Assembly (NCBI GenBank): GCA_041591635.1
Contig: JBFHRO010000045.1
Location: 1 to 18,144 of the forward strand
Direction: 5' to 3'
DNA length: 18,144 nt
Source: JACKOD01 sp041591635
GTDB taxonomy: Bacteria; Pseudomonadota; Gammaproteobacteria; Pseudomonadales; Oleiphilaceae
Shown: positions 6,996 to 14,154 of the stretch, piece after piece
Position numbering within the stretch: position 1 is the first letter of the stretch
How the letters are laid out: the number at the start of each line of letters is the position of its first letter
Made by a program: the position numbers and the translations under genes
Notes under the pieces: model-generated
What the model saw: the letters and a program-made list of their open reading frames with translations, nothing else
Database searches by the model: none
What the model was told of the DNA's origin: nothing

Positions 6996-8129
6996 TGGGC
7001 GCGGGATGACTGGCGGGCAAAAGTCCGCGAAAAACGCCAGAATCTCATCGCGCGCCGCCATTCCGTCTTTATAGCCCAGGTCAATCAGCTCGCCACAGAA
7101 GCCTCCTTCAAACAGCAAGTAGCTGGCCATGCTGTTGCCCCCCTGGCGACCCGCACCCACAGAGCCAAACAGGCGTTTGACATTGCGCGGCAGGTCATCG
7201 ACATGCTTGCCGGCAAGCGCATCCATGGGCTGCGAAGGCGAAATCATCAGGGTTTTGATGGGCTTGAGAACGCTTAAACCCACATAGTCTTGCAGCAAAT
7301 TGTTGACGCGACTCATGTGCTCCATATCCGCCCCCAGGGAGTCGAGAAAAATCGCGTTAAACAGATGGCCAACAATCTGGGCAATGGTCGGTGGATGCTC
7401 GTTACTGCCCCGGGGCGGCAGCATTTCTTCCTTGTTACTGACACCGACCACCAATACATGATCGGCCCCCAAATGCAGGGCCGGGCTCATGGGGGCAAGC
7501 TGGCGAATGGCGCCATCACCAAAAAACTCTCTGTGAATACGCACTGGCGCGAAAATGGTAGGAATGGCCGATGAAGCCAGCACATGCTTGTGACTGAGCT
7601 TGGTCGACACGCCAACCCGGTTTGCCCGCCGCCATCCCAGCGTTGAAGGCGTGCCCTGAAAAAAGCTCACGCTGTCGCCCGAATTATAGCCGCAGGCGGT
7701 AATGCTGACGGCATCGATGTAGCCGTTGGTAATGGCGCGGGTCAGGCGCTCAAAACTGATTTCCCGCAGCAACAGATCGCCCAGCGGGCTGTTATCGAGC
7801 AAGGAAACCGGGTGTTCGTGATCGGTTCCGCCTTGCATCAGGGCCCGCGCCCAATGGTATAAACATCGCACAATTCCCCACAAATCCGCGCGAAACACCT
7901 GATCCACGTGCAAATTGCGCCAGATCTCCTCGGTGCGCGCGGTCGATTCCTTGAAATGATCACCGCTGCCGGCAAGTGCCACCGCATTGATGGCGCCCGC
8001 CGAGGTACCGCAAATTACCCGAAACGGATTCCAGTTTTTGGGCAACACATTCCCTATGGCCTTCAGGACGCCTTCCTGATAAGCCGCTCGCGCGCCTCCT
8101 CCTGTAAGCACAACGCCGTATTTCGCCAT
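6987..8129 (-). CDS. Patatin-like phospholipase family protein
   Basis: This is a predicted serine acyl hydrolase of the patatin fold, acting on phospholipids or other acyl esters. It has 380 residues. The oxyanion-hole glycine loop is TGGGARAAYQEG at 9-20, the nucleophile elbow GTSAG at 41-45 (Ser43), and the second catalytic-dyad motif FGDGA at 203-207 (Asp205). All catalytic elements are therefore intact. There is no signal peptide or transmembrane helix at the N-terminus, so it is probably cytoplasmic or peripheral to the membrane. The C-terminal half (from about 240) has no motif that I recognise. The ATG at 8129 has only a weak GAGTGA ribosome site, but the family begins right at this glycine loop. 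It diverges from the periplasmic-binding-protein gene. Confidence 0.92.
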   Translation of the reverse strand: MAKYGVVLTGGGARAAYQEGVLKAIGNVLPKNWNPFRVICGTSAGAINAVALAGSGDHFKESTARTEEIWRNLHVDQVFRADLWGIVRCLYHWARALMQGGTDHEHPVSLLDNSPLGDLLLREISFERLTRAITNGYIDAVSITACGYNSGDSVSFFQGTPSTLGWRRANRVGVSTKLSHKHVLASSAIPTIFAPVRIHREFFGDGAIRQLAPMSPALHLGADHVLVVGVSNKEEMLPPRGSNEHPPTIAQIVGHLFNAIFLDSLGADMEHMSRVNNLLQDYVGLSVLKPIKTLMISPSQPMDALAGKHVDDLPRNVKRLFGSVGAGRQGGNSMASYLLFEGGFCGELIDLGYKDGMAARDEILAFFADFCPPVIPRPGL

Positions 8130-8247
8130 CTGGTCACTCGCTTTATGGTACGTGAGAAACGTCTAACCGGCGGCACCCATGCCAGAACCGCTCGCTGCGG
8201 TCTGCCCGGCACGCCACCTCTCATTTATCAGTGTAGACCGATGGAAG

Positions 8248-8271
8248 TCAGATGTTACAAAGCCGATCTGA
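8248..8271. promoter_or_regulatory. Inverted repeat in the divergent patatin / binding-protein gap
   Basis: TCAGAT (8248-8253) and ATCTGA (8266-8271) form a perfect inverted repeat with a 12-base spacer. It lies in the 262-base divergent region, 118 bases from the patatin start and 120 bases from the binding-protein start. It could be an operator for a dimeric regulator. Six-base arms can arise by chance, so confidence is low. I found no convincing promoter pair in the rest of this gap. Confidence 0.25.
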
Positions 8272-8391
8272 TCATTTTGTGATCTATTGTTGCAGTATCT
8301 GAAAAGAATGCGCCGTGCCGGTGCAGCACAGTTTCGTTTTCGCAGGCCCTGGATTAGCATGAAAAAATACAGACCCAAGGGATTGGTACTT

Positions 8392-9414
8392 ATGACGACC
8401 CGTACCAACAGCATGTCACTTCTATTTGTTGTTCTTCTTGCGCTTGGCGGTGCAACTCAGAGCCTGGCGCAAAAACCGCCCCGCTACCTGATTGTTCACA
8501 GCTACCACTCCCAGCTTGACTGGGTGCAGGACATGAGTGCCGGCATCAAGGCCGGCATGGAGCCGCAGGCCCAGTACAGCGAATTTTTCATGGACACCAA
8601 GCGACTGCCTGTTGCCCGACACAAACAGCAGGCCGCAGCGGCGCTTGAGCTGTACCAGCAGCTTCGCCCCGATCTGGTATTTATTTGCGATGACAACGCA
8701 TTAGGCCTTGTGGGCGAAAAAACAGCCCTGTCGACGTTAACGGTATTTGGCGGGATTAACGGCAGCATTCAGCGGGATTATCCCTGGGTATTTTCCTCCC
8801 CCTTAACGGCCGGCGTGCTGGAGCGGTTATTGCTCAAGCGGGGAATCACCGAAATCAGTAACACCCTTGACAGTACCGACAAAACCGCACTGATCCTCAT
8901 GAGTATGAGCCCGACCGCTCAACTTGCCTTCAGTGAAGAACTCAACAGCCAAAACCAGTTGCGCCTGCCAGGCGGCATTGAGGTAGAGATCTTCCGCAGC
9001 AGCCGGTGGCACGACTGGCAGTCGCGTATCCGCCACATCAACCCCGAAAACTACAGTATGATTCTGACCGTAGACAACCTGGCATTACGCGACAATGACA
9101 ACCTGCACGTACCCGCCAGCCAGATCGTTCAATGGATTAATCAGAACTCGTCCGTGCCCGCCTTCACAACCCACAAAGGTCAATCTGGCCCAGGTCGACT
9201 GGCCGGTAGCATCAGCATTGATTCCTACAAGATAGGACAGGAAATGGCCAGGCTGGCCAAACAGATGCTCGAAACGGGCGCCGCGCCCAAAAATCCGGCA
9301 GAACGCATCGTGGAACACGACGAAATCAGCTTTTTGTTCAGCTCCAGCGAAGTTTCGAGGCTTCGCCCCAGCATAAATCAGGCCGTAGCAAAATCAGCCC
9401 AGTGGCAAGAATGA
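8392..9414 (+). CDS. Secreted ABC substrate-binding-like protein (orphan)
   Basis: This is a predicted periplasmic protein of 340 residues resembling the ABC substrate-binding / periplasmic sensor family (PF04392-like). That fold is often found as the sensor part of GGDEF or kinase proteins. It starts with a signal peptide: a short polar N-terminus, a hydrophobic core MSLLFVVLLALGG at 8-20, and a likely cleavage after SLA at 26. The mature part opens with IVHSYHSQLDWVQDMSAGIK (34-53). FICDDNALGLV and LTVFGGING are also characteristic of the family. It ends without a membrane anchor or output domain, and no permease or ATPase gene is adjacent. ATG 8392 is preferred for its AAGGGA site and signal peptide. 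In-frame starts at 8359 and 8287 would put a charged extension before it. It converges on ybjN, 10 bases apart. The ligand is unknown. Confidence 0.82.
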   Translation: MTTRTNSMSLLFVVLLALGGATQSLAQKPPRYLIVHSYHSQLDWVQDMSAGIKAGMEPQAQYSEFFMDTKRLPVARHKQQAAAALELYQQLRPDLVFICDDNALGLVGEKTALSTLTVFGGINGSIQRDYPWVFSSPLTAGVLERLLLKRGITEISNTLDSTDKTALILMSMSPTAQLAFSEELNSQNQLRLPGGIEVEIFRSSRWHDWQSRIRHINPENYSMILTVDNLALRDNDNLHVPASQIVQWINQNSSVPAFTTHKGQSGPGRLAGSISIDSYKIGQEMARLAKQMLETGAAPKNPAERIVEHDEISFLFSSSEVSRLRPSINQAVAKSAQWQE

Positions 9415-9424
9415 CCCACAGCCA

Positions 9425-9877
9425 TCAGTGAACCGCCTGATCACCAGAGACATCATCGCCCGCCATCAGCCAGCCCATCTGTTCGGCGTCTTGCATGACT
9501 TGCCGCGTCGTTTCCAGTGTCCCTTCCAGATACACCTGAAACTGGGTAAGGGTAATGCCCGGCTGCGTGTACAAAAAGTCGCACACCACCAAGCGGGGCA
9601 AAGCATCGTCAACAATATCAAGAAAGATCTTGAGTTGCGGGTAGTTCATATTCAGCCGCGACAATTCAGATACCAAGGCCAGTATGGCGCTGGGCCGGAT
9701 TTCCAGTTCGGTGGAGAACATCAGCCCCTGGTCTTCGATAAAGATTCGTGATTCCGACACACCTTCGAGCTGTTGCAGGCTTTCGATATGGATGCCGTGG
9801 CATTGATCACAGACGTAGTGCCCCATGCTCAGCTGCGAGAGCCAACGCATGATCTGATCGCTGTCGGGAATAATCAT
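9425..9877 (-). CDS. ybjN: YbjN domain-containing protein
   Basis: YbjN is a small cytoplasmic protein with a fold like type III secretion chaperones. In E. coli it influences motility, stress survival and multicopy suppression phenotypes, without a known enzymatic role. This copy has 150 residues (E. coli YbjN: about 158) and aligns along its length by eye. Shared features are an N-terminal P-x-x-x-x-I-x-x-W-L segment, the C-x-x-C pair (Cys23, Cys26 in VCDQCHGIH), FSTELEIRPSAIL, and FLDIVDDALPRLVVCDFL. I placed the start at ATG 9877, with AGAGGAA eight bases upstream. The frame stays open 39 codons further 5', but that part has no family similarity. Confidence 0.93.
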   Translation of the reverse strand: MIIPDSDQIMRWLSQLSMGHYVCDQCHGIHIESLQQLEGVSESRIFIEDQGLMFSTELEIRPSAILALVSELSRLNMNYPQLKIFLDIVDDALPRLVVCDFLYTQPGITLTQFQVYLEGTLETTRQVMQDAEQMGWLMAGDDVSGDQAVH

Positions 9878-9929
9878 CTGGGGTTCCTCTTTCGAGCGAT
9901 ACTCGCCCTGCCACGAAAATGGCCGCCAC

Positions 9930-9956
9930 CTTATATGATTGCCCCTGAAATGGCAA
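9930..9956 (-). promoter_or_regulatory. Candidate promoter of ybjN
   Basis: On the minus strand TTGCCA (9951-9956) and TATAAG (9930-9935) each match the sigma-70 consensus at five of six positions. The spacer is 15 bases, shorter than the optimum. Transcription would begin about 45 bases before the ybjN ATG. Confidence 0.35.
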
Positions 9957-10050
9957 TGCCGTTGTGTTCCGGCGCGGGCCCGACCGGTTAACACCCGCTA
10001 CAGCCGAAAAAGATCAGCAAATTGGCACGCATTGATCGGCCCGCTCGGTT

Positions 10051-10056
10051 TATAAT
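10051..10056 (+). promoter_or_regulatory. Consensus -10 element upstream of the SPOR gene
   Basis: A perfect TATAAT lies about 80 bases before the ATG at 10137, in the divergent ybjN / SPOR gap. No good -35 sits 16-18 bases upstream. TTGATC is 13 bases away and TTGGCA 23 bases away, and neither spacing is suitable. It may be a weak or activator-dependent promoter. Confidence 0.35.
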
Positions 10057-10136
10057 CGCCTTGCCCCTGGCGGGCCTGTTGTTTGCGCAGGCCAGGATCA
10101 CGCCACTGTAAACTCATCCATGGTTGGAGAATACTC

Positions 10137-11696
10137 ATGCCAAATGCCACTCCCCCCTTACTTGTCTCTACCAAATCCGTTTCTGCCGAAAACTTCCCGT
10201 TGACACCCAGCGTTCACGAAGACGCTGCTCACCCGGGCGAAGCGACAGAATCACAGCCTTCGTCGGGCGATACTATTTTGGTCGACAGCCACAGCGATAA
10301 CGGAATCGCTGACAAGCCGACAACCGCCGCACCTGAAACCGCCATCATGATATCCATGGTTCGGCAGGAGGGCATGAAGTTCGCGCGCGACATCAACTCC
10401 AAGCTGGACGACTTCGAGACCCAGGTGACCCAACTGGCAAGCCGCTTGGGCGAATCACATGACAGCCTGAGAGAGGCACTGGATGAACTGCACACGCGAA
10501 CCGGCCAGGTAACCGGACACATCGGGCAAATTGCAGACCAGCTTCAAGAGACCTCGACCCGCCAGAAAACCGGCCACCAGGCACTCGATGAGCGCTTGCG
10601 TACTGCCGCCATGGCGCTTGGCGCGCGCCTTGACCAGCTATCGAATACCCTGTCGGAGCAGCAACTGCAACTTGGCCAGCTCGATGCGGGTCAGGGCGAC
10701 CTGCAAACGGCCCAATCAAAGCTCGAAGGCATAGTCTTCACGCAAAATCAGGCCCTCGAGTCTCTTGAGCGGTCAATCGGCCAGCAGTTCCAGGACACAC
10801 AGGCCGACCTGGCCGCATTGCACCGCACCCAGGGCGACCAGCATCAGCAACAGCAAGACCTTGCTGCAAGGCTTGACCATCTCGATGGAAACCTCAACCA
10901 GGAAACCGCCAAACGGATTGAACTGGAACGGGCTACGACCGCCTGGCAACTCACCCATCACAAGCATTTCAAGATAGCTACCGCCAGCCTGTGCGGCTTG
11001 ACCCTCACCATCGCCGGGATCATGACCTGGTTGCACATGGCGCCCAATCCTGCACTTGACCAGGTGCAGCAGGAACTTGCCCAGCTGAAAACCACGCTGG
11101 ACGCCCAATTGACCGGTGCTGACACCTTGCAAAAAAGCCTGACCAATCTGTCATCCCGCGTGAGTAACGTCGAATCTGCACTCACCCATCACCGGGAAGA
11201 TAACGCCCGCGTTCAGGCTGACATTGAACAGCTGTCGCAGAACATTGCAGCACTGCGCAGGGATAGCGCGCTGAACCAGACCCGTCAAAGCGAAATTGAT
11301 CAGACGCTGGCAGCGTTACAAGTACGACTGACAAGTCTGCAGGCCCGTGTTACCCCCCCGCGAATCAATGGCGCAATAGCACCGGTACTGCCGATCCAGA
11401 ATCAGGACTGGCTTGCCCGTCAGGCACCTGACAACTACAGCATTCAGCTGGTGGGTGTTTACCGGGAGGCGAATCTGGCGACTTTCGTCAACGAAAACGC
11501 CGTCCATCTGAGAGACTACCCACTTGCTTCCAACAGAAGTCAGCTTCAGGGGCGCGACTGGTATAACCTCTACTACGGCAACTTCAGCTCTTTCAGTGAA
11601 GCCCAGCGCGCCATTACGCAGCTGCCGCCGGCCCTGCAAAACGCCAATCCATGGATTCGCCAGATGGATGCCATCGTAAAATCCGCAGCACGATAA
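10137..11696 (+). CDS. Membrane-anchored coiled-coil protein with C-terminal SPOR domain
   Basis: The probable role is septal or cell-envelope, since SPOR domains bind denuded peptidoglycan at division sites. The protein has 519 residues. Residues 1-75 are acidic and low in complexity, without a signal peptide. About 80-265 is Q/L-rich heptad-like sequence, probably a cytoplasmic coiled coil. A single membrane helix follows at about 280-302 (IATASLCGLTLTIAGIMTWL). A second coiled-coil stretch (about 308-405) should be periplasmic. Residues 432-516 form a SPOR-like domain (YSIQLVGVYREANLATFV, then WYNLYYGNFSSFSEAQRAI and a final helix). The topology resembles DamX in general plan, but the long cytoplasmic coiled coil differs. 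ATG 10137 has GGAG seven bases upstream; the frame extends 18 codons further 5' without support. I do not recognise a named orthologue. Confidence 0.85.
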   Translation: MPNATPPLLVSTKSVSAENFPLTPSVHEDAAHPGEATESQPSSGDTILVDSHSDNGIADKPTTAAPETAIMISMVRQEGMKFARDINSKLDDFETQVTQLASRLGESHDSLREALDELHTRTGQVTGHIGQIADQLQETSTRQKTGHQALDERLRTAAMALGARLDQLSNTLSEQQLQLGQLDAGQGDLQTAQSKLEGIVFTQNQALESLERSIGQQFQDTQADLAALHRTQGDQHQQQQDLAARLDHLDGNLNQETAKRIELERATTAWQLTHHKHFKIATASLCGLTLTIAGIMTWLHMAPNPALDQVQQELAQLKTTLDAQLTGADTLQKSLTNLSSRVSNVESALTHHREDNARVQADIEQLSQNIAALRRDSALNQTRQSEIDQTLAALQVRLTSLQARVTPPRINGAIAPVLPIQNQDWLARQAPDNYSIQLVGVYREANLATFVNENAVHLRDYPLASNRSQLQGRDWYNLYYGNFSSFSEAQRAITQLPPALQNANPWIRQMDAIVKSAAR

Positions 11697-11737
11697 CCTG
11701 TCACCGGGGCACACTCCTGTTTTGCAGCATGCCCTGG

Positions 11738-11772
11738 CCACCGATTCTGACACCCATTCGCAGACTCGGTGG
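11738..11772. terminator. Hairpin between the convergent SPOR and ppiC genes
   Basis: CCACCGA (11738-11744) pairs with TCGGTGG (11766-11772). After one mismatch, TCTG pairs with CAGA inside, closing an 11-base loop. It lies midway in the 105-base gap between two converging genes, where a bidirectional transcript end would be expected. No T-run follows on either side, so it is not a textbook intrinsic terminator. Confidence 0.4.
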
Positions 11773-11801
11773 TCTACCCTCACACGGCATGGGGCGTTAA
11801 C

Positions 11802-12578
11802 TTACTGCACCAACGGCGAGCCTTCAGCTTCCATCGCGATCCCTTCGATATTCGCCTCACCCGCCAGCAAACGCAGATACTGACTTACCGCACGCTGATA
11901 CACCTGGGAGCCCAGGTAGGCCATGATCTTGTCGCGCACCTGATCATAAGGCAAAGGGCGCCCTTCAATCCGACGCTCGATTTTCACCACATGATAACCA
12001 TAGCGGGACTCCACGGGGCGTTCGGCAATCCCTTCGGGCAGGCGCATGATTACACGCTCAAACTCCGGCACCGTGTTGCCTTTGGTAATCTGCCCCAGAT
12101 TGCCCCCAACTTCTTTGGAGGGGCACTCTGAGTACTGCCGGGCAAGCGCGGTAAACTGCTCAGGATTGGCCTGCACTTCAGCCGTCAGCTTGATGGCTAG
12201 CGCCTCAGCCTTTTCTCTGGCTTCAAAATCATTCGGGTCTGCGGCAATCAGAATGTGACTGGCTTCCACCAGATCCGGACTGCGAAATCGCGGGCGGTTG
12301 GCTTCAAAATATTGTTCACAGGTGGCTTCGTCGGCTGAAGGCAGTGCCACTTCCTGTGCAATCAGCTCGCGAATCCGCGCCTCTTCTTCGGTTTCATGTT
12401 CCTGGGCCTGGGCCACTATGCCCAGCTCGGCCGAACGCTGCAGCAGCAGCTCTTTCACCACCAGCGCCTGCGCGGCCTTGGCCCATGCGATCTCGGCAGT
12501 TTCCGCCGGGTGATACTGCATTTCCTGTCCAATCAGGCTCTGGGGAATTTCTACCCCATTCACTTTCACCACTTGCAT
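11802..12578 (-). CDS. Parvulin-type peptidyl-prolyl isomerase of the nar cluster
   Basis: This is a PpiC/parvulin cis-trans prolyl isomerase, likely a cytoplasmic folding helper for nitrate reductase. The 258 residues have a helical N-terminal region (about 1-100, NifM/SurA-like) and a rotamase domain (about 102-203). Characteristic features are ASHILI with His108, YSECPSKEVGGNLG (149-162, Cys152), the PEF segment at 171-173, and YGYHVVKI with His196. There is no signal peptide, unlike SurA or PpiD, so it should act where NarGH folds. ATG 12578 is chosen because AAGGTGG lies just upstream; a GTG three codons earlier has a weaker site. The gene follows narI after a terminator-like hairpin. 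The same neighbour is known after narI in Pseudomonas. Confidence 0.93.
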   Translation of the reverse strand: MQVVKVNGVEIPQSLIGQEMQYHPAETAEIAWAKAAQALVVKELLLQRSAELGIVAQAQEHETEEEARIRELIAQEVALPSADEATCEQYFEANRPRFRSPDLVEASHILIAADPNDFEAREKAEALAIKLTAEVQANPEQFTALARQYSECPSKEVGGNLGQITKGNTVPEFERVIMRLPEGIAERPVESRYGYHVVKIERRIEGRPLPYDQVRDKIMAYLGSQVYQRAVSQYLRLLAGEANIEGIAMEAEGSPLVQ

Positions 12579-12613
12579 TTTGGCCACCTTTTTCTTTACG
12601 ACATTCTGTTAAC

Positions 12614-12642
12614 AAAAACCCCCTCCTTTTAAGGGGAGAGGG
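12614..12642 (-). terminator. Intrinsic terminator between narI and the isomerase gene
   Basis: Read on the minus strand, an 8-bp stem (CCCTCTCC with GGAGGGGG, one G-U pair) closes an eight-base loop and is followed immediately by TTTTT at 12618-12614. It lies 56 bases after the narI stop and 36 bases before the isomerase start. It should end or reduce narGHJI transcription, so the isomerase would be expressed by read-through or from its own promoter. Confidence 0.75.
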
Positions 12643-12697
12643 CTTCAACAACCCACAGCCATTTTAACTCACGGCCGCAGGATGGTATGACTTGAGA

Positions 12698-13390
12698 TCA
12701 ATATTTCACATGACGCTTCTGGCGCACGATCTGATAGTTACGCCCCAAATACCATACCGGCACGCTGGCAATGTGCACCAGACGGGTAAAGGGGAATACC
12801 ACCAGCAAGGTCAGACCAAAGAACACGTGCAGCTTGTAGATAATGCTCACGGTCGAGATCGCTTCCGCAGCCTTGTCAATCTGGAAAGTCACGATGCTTT
12901 GTGCCCAGGTTCCCAGCTTGACCATTACGGAGCCGTCCATGTGTCCGGCTGAAGCGAAAATGGTCAACAGACCCAGTACCAACTGAATCAGCAACAGCCA
13001 CAGAATCATGATATCGGAAGGATTGCTGGTGGCACGAATCCGCGGATCTGTCATGCGCCGCTTAAGCAGCATCACCAGACCAACCAGACACATGACGCCG
13101 AAAAATCCGCCCGAAACCATGGCTACCAGTTGCTTGGCCGGGGTGGAAATGAAGTGGTGATAAACGGACTCAGGTGTGAGCAGGCCCACAAAGTGACCGC
13201 ACAACACGAAAATCACCCCGATATGAAACAGGTTACTGGCCACACGCATATCCTTGGTTCGCAGCATCTGGCTTGAGCCGCTTCTCCAGGTATATTGGTC
13301 ACGATCAAAACGCGCCCAGCTGCCGATAAACAGCACCGCCAGAGCGATGTACGGGTAGATCCCGAATAACAGAGTATTGAGGTAAGACAT
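12698..13390 (-). CDS. narI: Respiratory nitrate reductase gamma subunit (cytochrome b)
   Basis: NarI is the membrane anchor that oxidises quinol and passes electrons through two b haems to NarH. The protein has 230 residues with five membrane helices. The four haem ligands are all present: His56 (SNLFHIGV) and His66 (LCGHFVG) on one helix, His188 (YKLHVFFG) and His206 (RLVHIASVP) on others. These correspond to His56, His66, His187 and His205 of E. coli NarI. The N-terminus MSYLNTLLFGIYPYIA is also typical. ATG 13390 has AAGGAG upstream and the gap to narJ is 23 bases. It is the last gene before the intrinsic terminator, so it closes the narGHJI unit. Confidence 0.98.
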   Translation of the reverse strand: MSYLNTLLFGIYPYIALAVLFIGSWARFDRDQYTWRSGSSQMLRTKDMRVASNLFHIGVIFVLCGHFVGLLTPESVYHHFISTPAKQLVAMVSGGFFGVMCLVGLVMLLKRRMTDPRIRATSNPSDIMILWLLLIQLVLGLLTIFASAGHMDGSVMVKLGTWAQSIVTFQIDKAAEAISTVSIIYKLHVFFGLTLLVVFPFTRLVHIASVPVWYLGRNYQIVRQKRHVKY

Positions 13391-13413
13391 AAGTGAGCTC
13401 CTTGATCACCGCG

Positions 13414-14142
13414 TCAACGAGGACGTGTCGCGGCTTGGCTATTGTTTGACACAAAGTGAATAGGCGTCGCCTGATCAGCGGCGGGTTCCGGTGGCCGATA
13501 GGTGCCACTGGAACAACCGGAAGGCTGTTGATTATCCATAAAGGTAACCTGCTCTTCTTCCCATACCTTATCCAGCGCTTCGGGGGTATCGTCACGTTCT
13601 TCCCTGGCAGCCGTTGCCTTGAGCGCAGCAATGTCTACCTGGGCACCGCTGATGATCAGCAGTGCATCGAACAACGCGTAATACTCACTCCGACGCTCCT
13701 GAAGGCGGGCACTGAGCAGCCCCAGAATATGCGCGACATCTGCCAACCCTTCCCGGGCATCAAGCTCGGGCTGTTGCGACAGGAATTCGAGATACAGGGG
13801 AATATAGTCCGGCAACTCCCGCACACCGATCTCGAAACCGTTGCGCTGATACACATCAAGCAGATTCACCATCGCCTGGCCACGGTCACGGGATTCACCG
13901 TGAACGTGCTCAAACAGCAACAGTGACAGGGAGCGGCCGCGATCAAAGAGGAAACCATACTCCTCCTGAACGTCCATTAACTCACCTGTCGTCAGCTTTC
14001 GAAGCAACTTCAGCAAACAGGCACGGGATTCGGAAGGAATCTCCCGCGCCCCGTTGATTTCGGCTGCGATTTCTTCCGCGTGAGCACGAAGCTCCTCTCC
14101 CGGATATTCCATCAACAGCGAAATCACCTTGAGAATTCTCAT
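13414..14142 (-). CDS. narJ: Nitrate reductase molybdenum cofactor assembly chaperone
   Basis: NarJ is a cytoplasmic TorD-like chaperone that binds apo-NarG and allows Mo-cofactor insertion and membrane docking of NarGH. It is not part of the final enzyme. The protein has 242 residues, close to the E. coli length of 236. Family hallmarks are YGFLFDRGR at 62-70, LLFEHVHGESRDRGQAM at 75-91 and LPDYIPLYLEFL at 110-121. The C-terminal 40 residues are low in complexity, as is common for NarJ. The ATG at 14142 lies 12 bases after the narH stop with GAGGGC as the ribosome site, consistent with translational coupling. Confidence 0.97.
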   Translation of the reverse strand: MRILKVISLLMEYPGEELRAHAEEIAAEINGAREIPSESRACLLKLLRKLTTGELMDVQEEYGFLFDRGRSLSLLLFEHVHGESRDRGQAMVNLLDVYQRNGFEIGVRELPDYIPLYLEFLSQQPELDAREGLADVAHILGLLSARLQERRSEYYALFDALLIISGAQVDIAALKATAAREERDDTPEALDKVWEEEQVTFMDNQQPSGCSSGTYRPPEPAADQATPIHFVSNNSQAATRPR

Positions 14143-14154
14143 GGGTGTGCCCTC

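Noticed and set aside
10022..10037. TTGGCACG resembling a sigma-54 -24 element
   Set aside because: The required GC element at the correct spacing is missing.
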